Assembly (NCBI GenBank): GCA_963576735.1
Contig: OY755198.1
Location: forward strand, 3,596,001-3,660,000
Length of the DNA: 64,000 nt
Source of the DNA: Bedellia somnulentella
Lineage: Eukaryota; Arthropoda; Insecta; Lepidoptera; Bedelliidae
Direction of reading: 5' to 3'
The translations under genes and the position numbers were made by a program. Of this stretch, positions 53,141 to 62,900 are shown one piece after another. The notes beneath the pieces are model-generated. The model did no database searches, had not been told where the DNA came from, and saw only the letters and a program-made list of their open reading frames with translations. The stretch's first letter is position 1; each line of letters starts with the position of its first letter.

Positions 53141-53404
53141 CAATAATGTATCCACTTGAAATCGTTTCCAAAATTACTTTCAGTCTGAATTATTCTAGTT
53201 ATGTCGGATGCCAACTGGGGTTTGGTCACATCATTGCATTCTTTCAGAAATCTGAATCTTATAGGCCGGCAATACCGGGAAGTTGATGGAGAAGTTTTCT
53301 CCCAAATAACTTTTTTTTTATCCTTGCCACCAAGTATTTGTAAAGGGACAAATGAATTCAAAAATATTTTGGCGTCCGAATCAGCAGGATTTTCTTCTGC
53401 CTAG
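53141..53404 (-). pseudogene. Transib segment of array unit (also 50921, 51661, 52401)
   Basis: 73-codon frames at 51141-50920, 51881-51660, 52621-52400 and 53361-53140: NSFVPLQILGGKDKKKVIWE, TSPSTSRYCRPMRFRFLKEC, NDVTK joined directly to PQLASDITRI. Comparison with 53998-54670 shows an internal deletion of about 460 bp at the NDVTK/PQLAS join. Shared by all units, so it predates amplification. Confidence 0.65.
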
Positions 53405-53486
53405 GATTTATGTCAGCATGTCGTTGATGCCATCGGTTTCGTTGCTGGAGCTCGTAGATATACTCGTGGCTTCACCTTGTGAATTG

Positions 53487-53937
53487 AATATCCAAGAAAT
53501 TGTCCCATCATTCTAAATGTGGGGTTGTTCGCCTCTCCCCTCTGATGGTTGTTCCATTTCTCGTAATCTATGTGATTTGCAAAACGAACACTTTGATAAT
53601 CATTGGTCGCTTGTCCGTAAGTGTTATCCATCATCTTTTTGGTGAAGACTGTTGATTTGTCAGCCATAGTCAATCCTTTGAATAAGGGGACATAGTGTTT
53701 TTTAATAAGGTACTCTGTTATCACGTAATACTCTCTGAACTCCCAGGACAATATCAGAGAGAGGAGAGGGGGGTCGATTATATCTGTGATCTGGAGGAGT
53801 GATTCGTGCCACCTTGGTCCGAAATCTAATGTTTGCTTAGGCGTTGGCCAGGTTTTGTCCTTAGCATGTGACTTGAAAGGATGTTTGTCTGGCTCCATTT
53901 CTTGTCTTATTATGGCAGCACCATCACGGGGTGCCAC
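53487..53937 (-). pseudogene. Endogenous viral L fragment, copy 5, longest and differently deleted
   Basis: Open frame 53937-53413 of 174 codons. It adds upstream sequence (DKTWPTPKQTLDFGPRW, ITDIIDPPLL) that the other copies lack and that also looks L-like, then skips the GLKGKE block and joins [15 protein letters not shown] through MADKSTVF and [14 protein letters not shown] to MGQFLGYS. The GDN catalytic region of L is not present in any copy. Family call rests on motif resemblance only. Confidence 0.6.
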
Positions 53938-53944
53938 GAATAAT

Positions 53945-54670
53945 GCTGCACTTATAATTTGGCGGCATCTAGTGCATAATCATCATATTTCTTAGCGTCA
54001 ATAATGTATCCACTTGAAATCGTTTCCAAAATTACTTTCAGTCTGAATTATTCTAGTTATGTCGGATGCCAACTGGGGTTTCTCGAAAAATCTACGGCTG
54101 GTGTTACCATCATTTGTATTCCCATATTTGGACTTAGACATGTCAATGAGTAGCCCAGTTTCAATTTTAAATCTATCTTGGATGTTTTGTTTAGCGGCCA
54201 ATTCAAAGTCTTTTTCTTCCGTCGTGTTTCTCTGTTTGTATTTTTGGACTTTTAGTTTATAGTCTAAGTGCAAAATACTCTCAAAAATTCTGATTCTGGC
54301 ATGCAGCACAAATAATCTAAAGTCTAAATTTTCAGGGCCTACATCATATTTTTTGCTTAGATTTTTAAAATCTTTTGAAGTGGCTTTCCAAATAAAGCAT
54401 CGACTGTTAGACTTAGTGTCGGTTGCAGCATTGTAAACCTTGCCTTCAATCATAGTCGTCTTGAAAATGTGCTTTTAGGTATATCAATTTTGGTAAGAAC
54501 CAAATTCTTAACCGATTTTCAACGTAACTGATTTCTTCTTTGGTCACATCATTGTATTCTTTCAGAAATCTGAATCTTTTAGGCCGGCAATGCCGGGGAG
54601 AAGATAGAGAAGGATTCTCCCAAATATCTTTTTTTGTTATCCTTGCCACAAAGTATTTGTTAAGGGACAA
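53945..54670 (-). pseudogene. Transib (RAG1-like) transposase C-terminal part, parental copy
   Basis: Two overlapping minus frames: 54670-54446 (KKDIWENPSLSSPRHCRP, RFRFLKEYNDVTKEEISY) and 54453-53998 (GKVYNAATDTKSNSRCFIWK, LHARIRIFESILHLDYKL, SKYGNTNDGNTSRRFFEKP), then a frame change to ILETISSGYIID and AKKYDDYALDAAKL near 53960. NDGNTSRRFF and RYCRP-like blocks are typical of Transib transposases, relatives of RAG1. Broken by frameshifts, and the C-terminus is cut where the viral-like sequence begins. Confidence 0.65.
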
Positions 54671-54716
54671 ATGAGCTCAAAAATTATCGAATTCCCCTGA
54701 TGGTTCTGCAATAAGG

Positions 54717-55855
54717 TCACCCAACAGATTGTCCATATATATATATCTTCTTTAATTTCCCTTCTTTAATTTCGTCGATTATGTCTGACGAGTCCTCCTC
54801 GTTCAAATCAGTTGCAGGGGCGTTTTCGCAGGAGTGGCCTGTGCAGTACTTGCACATAGCTGAGCATCTAAGACCTGCTTTCTTGCAGCTGCAAGCTCCG
54901 GTGCTACAGCCTTTGCTGCACTTGCAGGAAACAATTTGGAGGATGTTATCTAGCGCAGCATTTTTCGTTGTGGGGATTGGTAGTACCCCTCGCGTGGTTA
55001 GGCTCCAGCCCCAAACTGATGGGCGAAGTTCATTACCTAACCACGCTTGTACTTGCTGGTAAGTGCGGAGGGAGTGGTAATTGGCAGCGTCCCTTGTCGG
55101 TGGTAGGCGGGCTAGTTTCAATTTAGCCTTCGTCACTGATCGTGTAAATAATCGGTACCGCAAGTCGTCAAGGTTGTCATTGTCAATATTGCCTCCATAA
55201 ACTACTACCAGGAACTTTTCTCCAGCGTCCTTGAGGAGTAGCGTTTGATGTAAGAAATGGAGCCACTACTGCAGAGAAGGCGGTATTCTTCATATAGGTG
55301 CTGCAAATTTTGTTCTTCCCCAATCCATACGGTGCTGACGTGGTATTACACCCACTCACTGCGTGGAGGAAAAGTATACCTTTGGGAGGAAACTCATAGG
55401 AACTTTGTGAGTAGAGGACACTAGGACGACCACCTCATCCACTTTTCTGAAGAAAGATGTTCTTTATGGACATACCCAATGCCGTCAACAGAATAAGTAT
55501 GTCCACATCTTCAGCAATAATAATGACGCTGTCGAATTCGCTAGCTTTGGATATGGCGGTGTGACGATCAACACGTCAGGCGTCTTCATGTGCTTGCTTC
55601 ACTTCGATGCTAGCATTCGCCATTCGCGTCATCAACATCGAAATGAATGCGCTCTTATTGTGATCGTTTGCCAAAAACTTTTCTTGTGCTGTAGTCACTT
55701 TGGTAGACGAGGAGAACACGATTTTTGTTGCTGTTTGTAATGCAGAACGGCGAGCTCGTTCTGCGGCTTTGGTGCTTTCATAGCCGGCATTAGTTGGGTA
55801 TCCATCAAATACAACAATCACATTGCCACTGAAGTGTTTTTGCACGTAGTACTAC
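54717..55855 (-). pseudogene. PIN/XPG-like nuclease remnant with Cys-rich tail
   Basis: Minus. VQKHFSGNVIVVFDGYPTN and ANDHNKSAFISMLMTRM (55855-55576), then, across shifts, SEFDSVIIIAEDVDILILLT (about 55535-55470), ILFLHAVSGCNTTSAPYGLG (about 55385-55325) and a final frame 55163-54717 with WGWSLTTRGVLPIPT and a CXC-like block CKCSKGCSTGACSCKKAGLRC. Asp-rich PIN-type motifs plus this tail occur in a mobile-element-associated insect protein family (Academ-like or similar; my assignment is weak). At least three frameshifts. Confidence 0.5.
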
Positions 55856-56394
55856 TTTTTTTCAATAATTATTTCATGAGGAAGGGGAAGGGTGAAGGGA
55901 ATATGAAGGGTGAAGTAAGAAATAAGGTTGGTTTCTGCTTTTTTGAGGTATTTTTACTGAATTTCGGAAAAAAATATTTTCTGCGAAGCGCCATATCTCA
56001 GTAAGGAATTGACATACAGATATATGTGAGTACTCAAATTATAGATAATTTCACGTACTACAAAATGTTTCTGAACGCTTTTGTCGTAGGATGTAAGGAA
56101 AAAAGGTAATTGACGAAAAACTGACGAAATGTCGAGATTTTTACAGTTCTCCCCCCCCCTCTCCTCTTTTTGCAGAGGGTCCTCGAGGTCCAAAACTTGA
56201 CAAAATGTTAATTAACCTTCCCTGAACAACATCTCCAAGTTTCATTAAATTCCGCCTTTTTCTACCCAACTCCACTTCTTGCGACTTGTCTACCGGACTA
56301 TTATTATCGCCAAGTTTGTCAGTCTGTCTTGGGTCATGGTGGACCGAAGATAATTTTTTATTGATTTTAATTTGGGATAGTCTAAAGGTAGCAA
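55856..56394. other. Unassigned sequence
   Basis: Polypyrimidine runs near 56145-56170 and no supported coding. The part of the minus ORF 56527-56141 after FRLSQI is probably not P-element sequence. Confidence 0.3.
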
Positions 56395-57930
56395 TGTATT
56401 GTAACACATTTGTTTCAACTAGAGTATTATATAGATGCTTTAAACTTTCCGCGCATATAACAAAACCAATGAACCCAGTTTTACAAATGGTATCGACTGC
56501 ATTCTTTTTACATATTTTCATGGTCACTTTGTTCTTTTTCCAGAAATATATGTTTTCATTTCATCCATGAAACTGAAAATTTGGTTTTTATTATCGGGGC
56601 ATATTGGCTTTTGGTACCCAAATTTGTTCCGTTTTCGTGAATTCATCACATCAAAGATATTATTAAAGTTTTCTGTAAATTTCACAGTTGCATCAGTATT
56701 AGTAAATCGAGTAGAGCTAAGAATATTTTTGCACAGTGTCAAAGATTTGGCGACGCTCATACTCCGCAGCTGCGTTGCTAGCTTTACTTTCATTATTCCG
56801 AAAGTCCAAGTGCCTTTGTGTCAACTTATTTGCAAACGTTAACGTTTCTCTTTTTTGCAAGTTAAGCAAAATTGACTGAAAATTGCCACTTTATATTATA
56901 TTCCTTATTGTCGAAAAAAAAATTCTTTGACTCAAATGTGTTGCGTACTAATTTCACCATGTGACACGGATCAGGAAAAATTGCTACCTCCATATCACAT
57001 GCTGGATGTTTGAAAGTCGTTTTCAAATCATTGATGTCATTTAACTTACAACCTAATAACTTAGCTGCAATGAAATTTGACCTACAGCCATCAAAAGTTA
57101 ATGCAACTGCAGTAACTCCTACATCATGGCACTTTGTTAAGCATGTCTTGATTTAATTTGCTTTGCATTCTGTGGTAACTCCATTCACAAAAAAGTACGC
57201 ACCGGAAGCTTCCAATTCTCCTTTAAGCTAACCAGCATCATAACGAAAGCTTGTGACGCGATTTTATCATTTTCTGTATGACCTATCCCATAGTCAACCA
57301 ATCCCTCGGTTTTTTTGCCATTCCATATGGGATTGTTGTCGTATGGCCATCTCTTCAACAACAAGTGCACATAATAATTTGGTTTTGGTTGTTAAATATT
57401 TCTTCTTCAAAACTTCGAATGCTTCGGCAGTGAATCCAACTGCCGCATCGGTCTTTTCATACCACTTAGCTAAAGTTCGTGGATGAGGTAAAGAATCTTC
57501 AAAGACTTGTCGTACATATTTGTACCCTGTTGGACTATAAAAGTTTAAAGTCAATGCAAATTTTCGAAGGCTTAGTGATAACATAAGTCTTGGATTTTTA
57601 TTGCCCTTTTTGTGTCTTATTATTCTTTTAAATAAATCAACAGTTTCTGCTTTGAGGCAGAGTTCCGCAAACTGGTCTTCTGTAACGTTTATTTTCTTTT
57701 TTAATCGAATAACTGTATTTCTGAGGCTTTTGCATGTTTGTGTGAGTCTTTAAATTTTTTTCTTTAAGTTTTTATTACATTGCATCAGTTTCCTCTTTTC
57801 ATTTGAACTGAATGCAATTGTCCCTTTAAAAATGTTTTTCTCGGAGTGTCAAAAACTGATTCTATGTCAGAAATATTGACATTATTCAAGGAATTCGGTG
57901 ACATCGGTCTTGAACAAGTGTAGGACGCTG
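56395..57930 (-). pseudogene. P-element (THAP9-like) transposase remnant
   Basis: Minus, read through several shifts: SVFDTPRKTF (about 57870), a coiled-coil stretch, LMLSLSLRKFALTLNFYSPT, YVRQVFEDSLPHPRTLAKWY, LCALVVEEMAIRQ (57584-57294), GLVDYGIG, TFDGCRSNFIAAKLLG (about 57100), FPDPCHMVKLVRN (about 56960), and the C-terminal part SFMDEMKTYIS to TGFIGFVICAESLKHLYN and LQYIATFRLSQ (56400). These are P-element/THAP9 blocks including acidic DDE residues. The THAP finger is not seen. Confidence 0.7.
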
Positions 57931-58227
57931 CTAACATCGCGGTCTGAATTTTTTTGCTATTAAAACAATCAAAATAGGGCGTGCGCTCCGCCCGGAAAAG
58001 AATGCGTAGTGACAGCAAAATCAAATCGACGTTCCGCGCTCCACCCCACAAGAATTTATAAAAGACATACAACTAAAGAACTTTGCCTATGGAATGCTTA
58101 GCTAAAATATTATAATTTTCATAATAATTAATAATTAAAAAGTGTCACTGCCTAGATCAAAATGAGTAAGTATGGTGATGGTGAGTTTCTTAGCCTAAGC
58201 TAAAATAAAAAATATAAAAAGGGTATT
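57931..58227. other. Unassigned spacer before BEL
   Basis: No structure recognised; no clear P-element end. Confidence 0.3.
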
Positions 58228-58618
58228 TGTTAAAGCACTTGGATCCAAGTGCTTTAACGGGCTCAAAACATAAACAATCCAGAGTCGCGTCAGTCACGTC
58301 AAGCGCCATCAGAAAGGAGACAAACAGCTTAGCCTAAAAATACGCCGCCTCAGGCACTATTCCTTCCTTTTTACTTTTCACAATTGAAGAATCCCAAGAA
58401 GACACGGAGAAGACGAGAAGCTATTTGTTAAAGTCCATATCATATATTATATAATTTGTTTTATACTTAAAAGCAGTAAACCCTAGTTGCAGCAAATCGG
58501 CCTTTTACTTAGTTAGAGTCTACTCCACCATATTATTCAATCCAAACAACAACGGTTCCACGAGGCGGAACCAACTCCGTGAACGAGCAGCAGGCGCACA
58601 ACAGCCTGCTATCCTTCA
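58228..58618 (+). repeat. BEL 5' LTR (single copy visible)
   Basis: Begins TGTTAAAGCACTTGG and ends TATCCTTCA, two bases before the primer site. Boundaries are inferred from TG/CA and the primer site. A 30-bp perfect palindrome centred between 58243 and 58244 opens it. Confidence 0.65.
58229..58258. other. 30-bp perfect palindrome at LTR start
   Basis: GTTAAAGCACTTGGA followed by its exact reverse complement. As DNA a cruciform or dimeric protein site, as RNA a strong hairpin. Confidence 0.7.
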
Positions 58619-58620
58619 TT

Positions 58621-58632
58621 TGGCGCCCGAAC
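58621..58632 (+). other. BEL primer-binding site
   Basis: TGGCGCCCGAAC follows the LTR end and is the complement expected for the 3' end of a lysine tRNA. Confidence 0.7.
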
Positions 58633-59925
58633 AAAAACTTCAGCCTACGCAGCAGAGGCACTAACAACAATACGCACGAGAGAAAAGGAGGACTACGCCA
58701 CGCCACGCCAAGCCGCCGGTGAAGAAGCCAGGTCCAAGGGTTGGACGCAGCAGCCATCCCACCTGCCAGCATCTTACCGAGGAGAGTCTCGTGAGCCAAT
58801 CATTCCTTTCTTTTCCTCACCTTAAAACCCCTCACCACGGGCAAATTAGTCAAGATAATCAATAGATAATCAATTTACATCCATTAATATCTCAGCAATC
58901 CCTTTGTATTTTACATCAATCTTATCATAAATCTATTTAATTACCTAGAAAGCACATTACTTCCCATTTATTTTCTTAAAATTTTGAGGTTAGAATAGAT
59001 TCTCAACGGCATGGTCCACATGATGAAATTAAAGTTGAACTGATTGCACATGGCAATCACCACTCAGCTATTTCTGAGCCACAGCCGCTGGTTTCTGTGA
59101 TCCAGTGTATGACATAGGCCTCCCATGTGCTACAGAGTTAGCGCATAACATTTACAAAGATAATTGCAACTTAACCTTACAGCAATTCATCTAACAGGCT
59201 CCAACGCCTCACCAAGTGGAATCAGCGCACTCTATTAAGGACATCCAGGTTATGTTTCATACCACATGTCAACTTAAATAGTTTCTTAATCATATCAATA
59301 TCAGAATTTCAGCCTTGTCTTGCATTAATTACTTAGTTTTCAATATTTTAACTTCACTTTGGCATTTTAGTGTTTTTGTAAAACTAGTGAGCAACATAAC
59401 TAATTTTACAAAACCACATGCTCTTCACTTAGGTTAATCAACCATATATTTTCTACAGCCATCAAGTGCACATGTGAATCATTGACTCACTTTGCTTATA
59501 TACATTCACTCAATTAAGTAAAGGCAGCAGTTAAGGTACTCATACCTCACATGTGCCGGCAACTCTAGCAGCATATCAATCAACTCTTCACTTAATTCAA
59601 TTAATTTCAATATACAAACTTAATATTGGTTAGTTTCATACCAGTTTCCGCTCTACCAAACGATTCAGGGATATATACTTATTACTGTTTCAAACAATTT
59701 CAGTGAACGTGAACTTCACCGAGGAACGCAGGCCTGCATCATTCAGCTGCTGCCTGTTGTCTCCAGCGGCGTCACCTTCACAAGGAGCGTAAACCGGTTT
59801 ACAATTTACTTTAATTTTACATTCTTGCCACACCCTTTACTATAACAATTAACTCCAGAAATTTATCTATATACAGAACCTTTCACTTAACTCGTTACTT
59901 ATTAATTATTAATTTCCTTTTCAAT
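58633..59925 (+). other. BEL leader, non-coding
   Basis: About 1.3 kb between primer site and gag ATG with no long ORF on plus. The minus ORF at 58533 is chance. It may hold packaging signals; none identified. Confidence 0.5.
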
Positions 59926-62900
59926 ATGACTGACAGTGAATTATCAGTAAAAACAAACACTGCTCATGCCAGTCGAAGCTCAAGCCCTGCCAAAATGGCA
60001 AGCGATGAATATACTGTGCTTAAGTACAAACGCACTTCAATCAAAGGGCAAGTGACTAAATTTAATAACCTTTTAATTAACCTCATGGAACATGGAGGTG
60101 ATAAGCCATTAAGCTCTATTCAAGTAGCTGAATTAACATTCAAATTAGACAAGTTTTTGGAGTTAAACTCTCAATTTGAACACCTGCAATCTCAAATGGA
60201 GACTATTAATTTTAACAATCTGGAGTATGAATTAAATGAAAGGGAAGTCATCTCCAATGATTTTTGTTCAGCAATTATTAAGGCACGAAATTTAATCAGT
60301 GTCAACAAACCTATTGATGGATTTGAAGATGCCACTAGTAGATCAGAGGCCTCCCTCCCGCATGCTTGTTGCACCAATCAAGGCACGATGGGATTTAGGC
60401 TACCTCAAATTATTATACCCAAGTTTGATGGTTCTTACTTCAAATGGCTTGAATTCAGAGATACATTTGAATCATTAATTCACAATAATAATCATATTAA
60501 ACCTATTCATAAATTTCATTACCTCTGCTCATACCTACAAGGTGAAGCAGCCAGGGTTATAGCAAACCTCGAGGTATCTGATTTCAATTATGTAGAAGCA
60601 TGGAATATATTATGTGAAAGGTATAACAATAAAAGGCAATTAGTTAATAATCATCTTAGTGCACTTTTTAATCTCAAGAGTATGCAGGGTGAATCTGACA
60701 GAGCCCTAAGGTTCTTAAGCGATACTATTACCAAAAATGTTAGGGCCCTGCAGACATTAGGTCAACCAGTACAACATTGGGACTCTATTTTAATTTACTT
60801 AACTTCCACCAAGTTTGATTCCAACACTAATGTCAAATGGGAAGAATACAAAGGCAATCTTCACACAGAGCTTCCCACTTTTAGTGATTTAAGGGATTTC
60901 CTGCGGAATAGGGCTGATGTTCTAGAGGCGCTATCTCAGAAGCGAAATACTAATAGTAAACCTTTAAGTAAACCTGAATCATACAGAGGTCAAGGCATTA
61001 ACCAACATAAGGTACAGGCGTTTGCAGCAACAGTAAAGCGAGACGAACAAAAATGTGTTGTGTGTAATAACGGGCATCGAATATATAGTTGTCCTACCTT
61101 TAGAGCTTTAGACAATAAGGATAGATGGGCTCTCGTAAACAAGTTAGAGCTTTGTCATAATTGTTTAACTGTTGATCACCCAACATCAAGGTGTAAATTA
61201 AGCAATTGTCGGACTTGTGGTAAACGCCATAATACTTTGCTTCATGATTTTTCTGGAGCTGATCATACGAAGCCAGCGCCTTCTTGTCTGCATCTCACTG
61301 CAAACACAGCTGATCCCGAAACGGTTTCTTCTGTCGCCATGTCCGCTGTGTCTTCATCTGGAACCATCCTCTCCACAGCATTAATAGATGTTATTAATCC
61401 ACAGAACAATAAAGTTGAAACAGTAAGGTGTCTTCTGGACAGTGGTTCTGACTCATCCTTCATTTCAGCTGAACTTCAATCTAAGTTACAATTGAAAGGC
61501 CAACCATCCATGGTCAAGAACATATTAGGGATCGGTGACACATCACTTCATCTTATTCCTGAAAGATGCTCTGCTTTGCTTAAATCCAGAACGGGTGCAT
61601 ATAGCCGTACACATAGTTTCTTAGTTTTGCCATATTTGGCAGGAAAGGTTCCCCAACAAAACATTAATATTTCCAATTTAAACTTACCTCCCCCCTCAGA
61701 GCTTGCTGACCCTTTCTTTTATAAATCATCTCCAATTCATGTCCTTCTAGGAGCAGATCTCTTCTGGGACATTCTAAGTTCGGAACGTCAACTATTAGGC
61801 CCAGGTATGCCAATATTGCAGGCTTCCCTTCTAGGTTGGATAGTGGCAGGCACAACTACCCCTTCGGTAGATTCATTTCATCCAGTTAACTGCAATTTCA
61901 TAACTACTGAAGAGATTCAACATGATCTTAAAGCTTTTTGGGAGTGCGAAGACTTTCCCAGTGATGTAAGCCCGAAGCCAATAGTTTCGGAAGCTGAAAC
62001 TCATTTTATTCAGAACACTCAACGCCTGAGTGATGGTCGTTTCTGTGTCAGGTTGCCTCTCAAGCAACCATCAACCTGTTTAGGTGAATCTTATCTGATG
62101 GCTCGAAAACGTTTTTTTGCATTAGAAAATCGCCTCAATACCAATCAAGATTTAAAGGAGAGGTACTCCAATTTTATTAAAGAATATGGTGACTTGGGTC
62201 ACTTATCCCCGTCGTCAGTCAATAGAGCTAATAACTCTTACTTTCTGCCTCATCACGCTGTGCTTAAGGAAAGCAGCGAATCAACTAAGCTAAGGGTAGT
62301 GTTCGATGCATCTGCTCGCACTACTTCCGGATTTTCTGTTAATGACATTCAAATGATTGGTCCCAACATTCAAGATTCTCTCTTTAACATTCTTTTAAGG
62401 TTTCGTTTCCACAAATACGTTTTGTCAGGAGATATAGAAAAACAGTATCGACAAATCTTAGTCAACGATCAGGATAGAGATTTGCAAACAATTCTTTGGC
62501 GTGAAGACGCTGCTCATCCTTTAAAATCTTTCAGACTTAACACTGTCACTTATGGATTTGCTAGTGCAAGTTTTCTAGCTGCTAGGTGTCTACATTATTT
62601 GGCAGACCACACTGCTGACATCAGAAGGGGTCTAGGAAATGATATAGCTCAATATATTTCCAACAAACAAATAGAAACCATAATAAAGTCAGATTTTTAC
62701 TGTGATGACTTATTGACCGGGTCTGACTCAGAGTCAGAGCTTCTAAGTATTAAAAATATAGTTTCAAAAATACTCCTCACTGGAAAATTTAATTTACGTA
62801 AATATAGGAGTAATTCAACTTTAGTTTTAGATTCGGAATTGAACGGAGGAGAGAATGACAGCTTAACCATTAGCCAATCATTTCATACATTAGGATTAGG

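Larger units (their letters stand above)
49919..53998 (-). repeat. Tandem array of chimeric Transib/viral-L units, about 740 bp
   Basis: Unit starts (CAATAATGTATCC) at 50359, 50921, 51661, 52401, 53141 and 53999 give lengths 562, 740, 740, 740 and 858, plus a partial unit at 49919-50358. The three 740-bp units differ at only a handful of bases. The 562-bp unit lacks 183 bp of Transib sequence and has 5 extra bases. Each full unit carries, on minus, a Transib transposase segment, a GAC/GTC trinucleotide run, and an L-polymerase-like segment. Confidence 0.9.

Noticed and set aside
49919..53998. CRISPR-like or multigene family array
   Set aside because: Units are 740 bp of contiguous near-identical sequence without spacers, and every unit has broken frames.
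58533..58799. 88-codon minus ORF
   Set aside because: Antisense across the BEL LTR and primer site.
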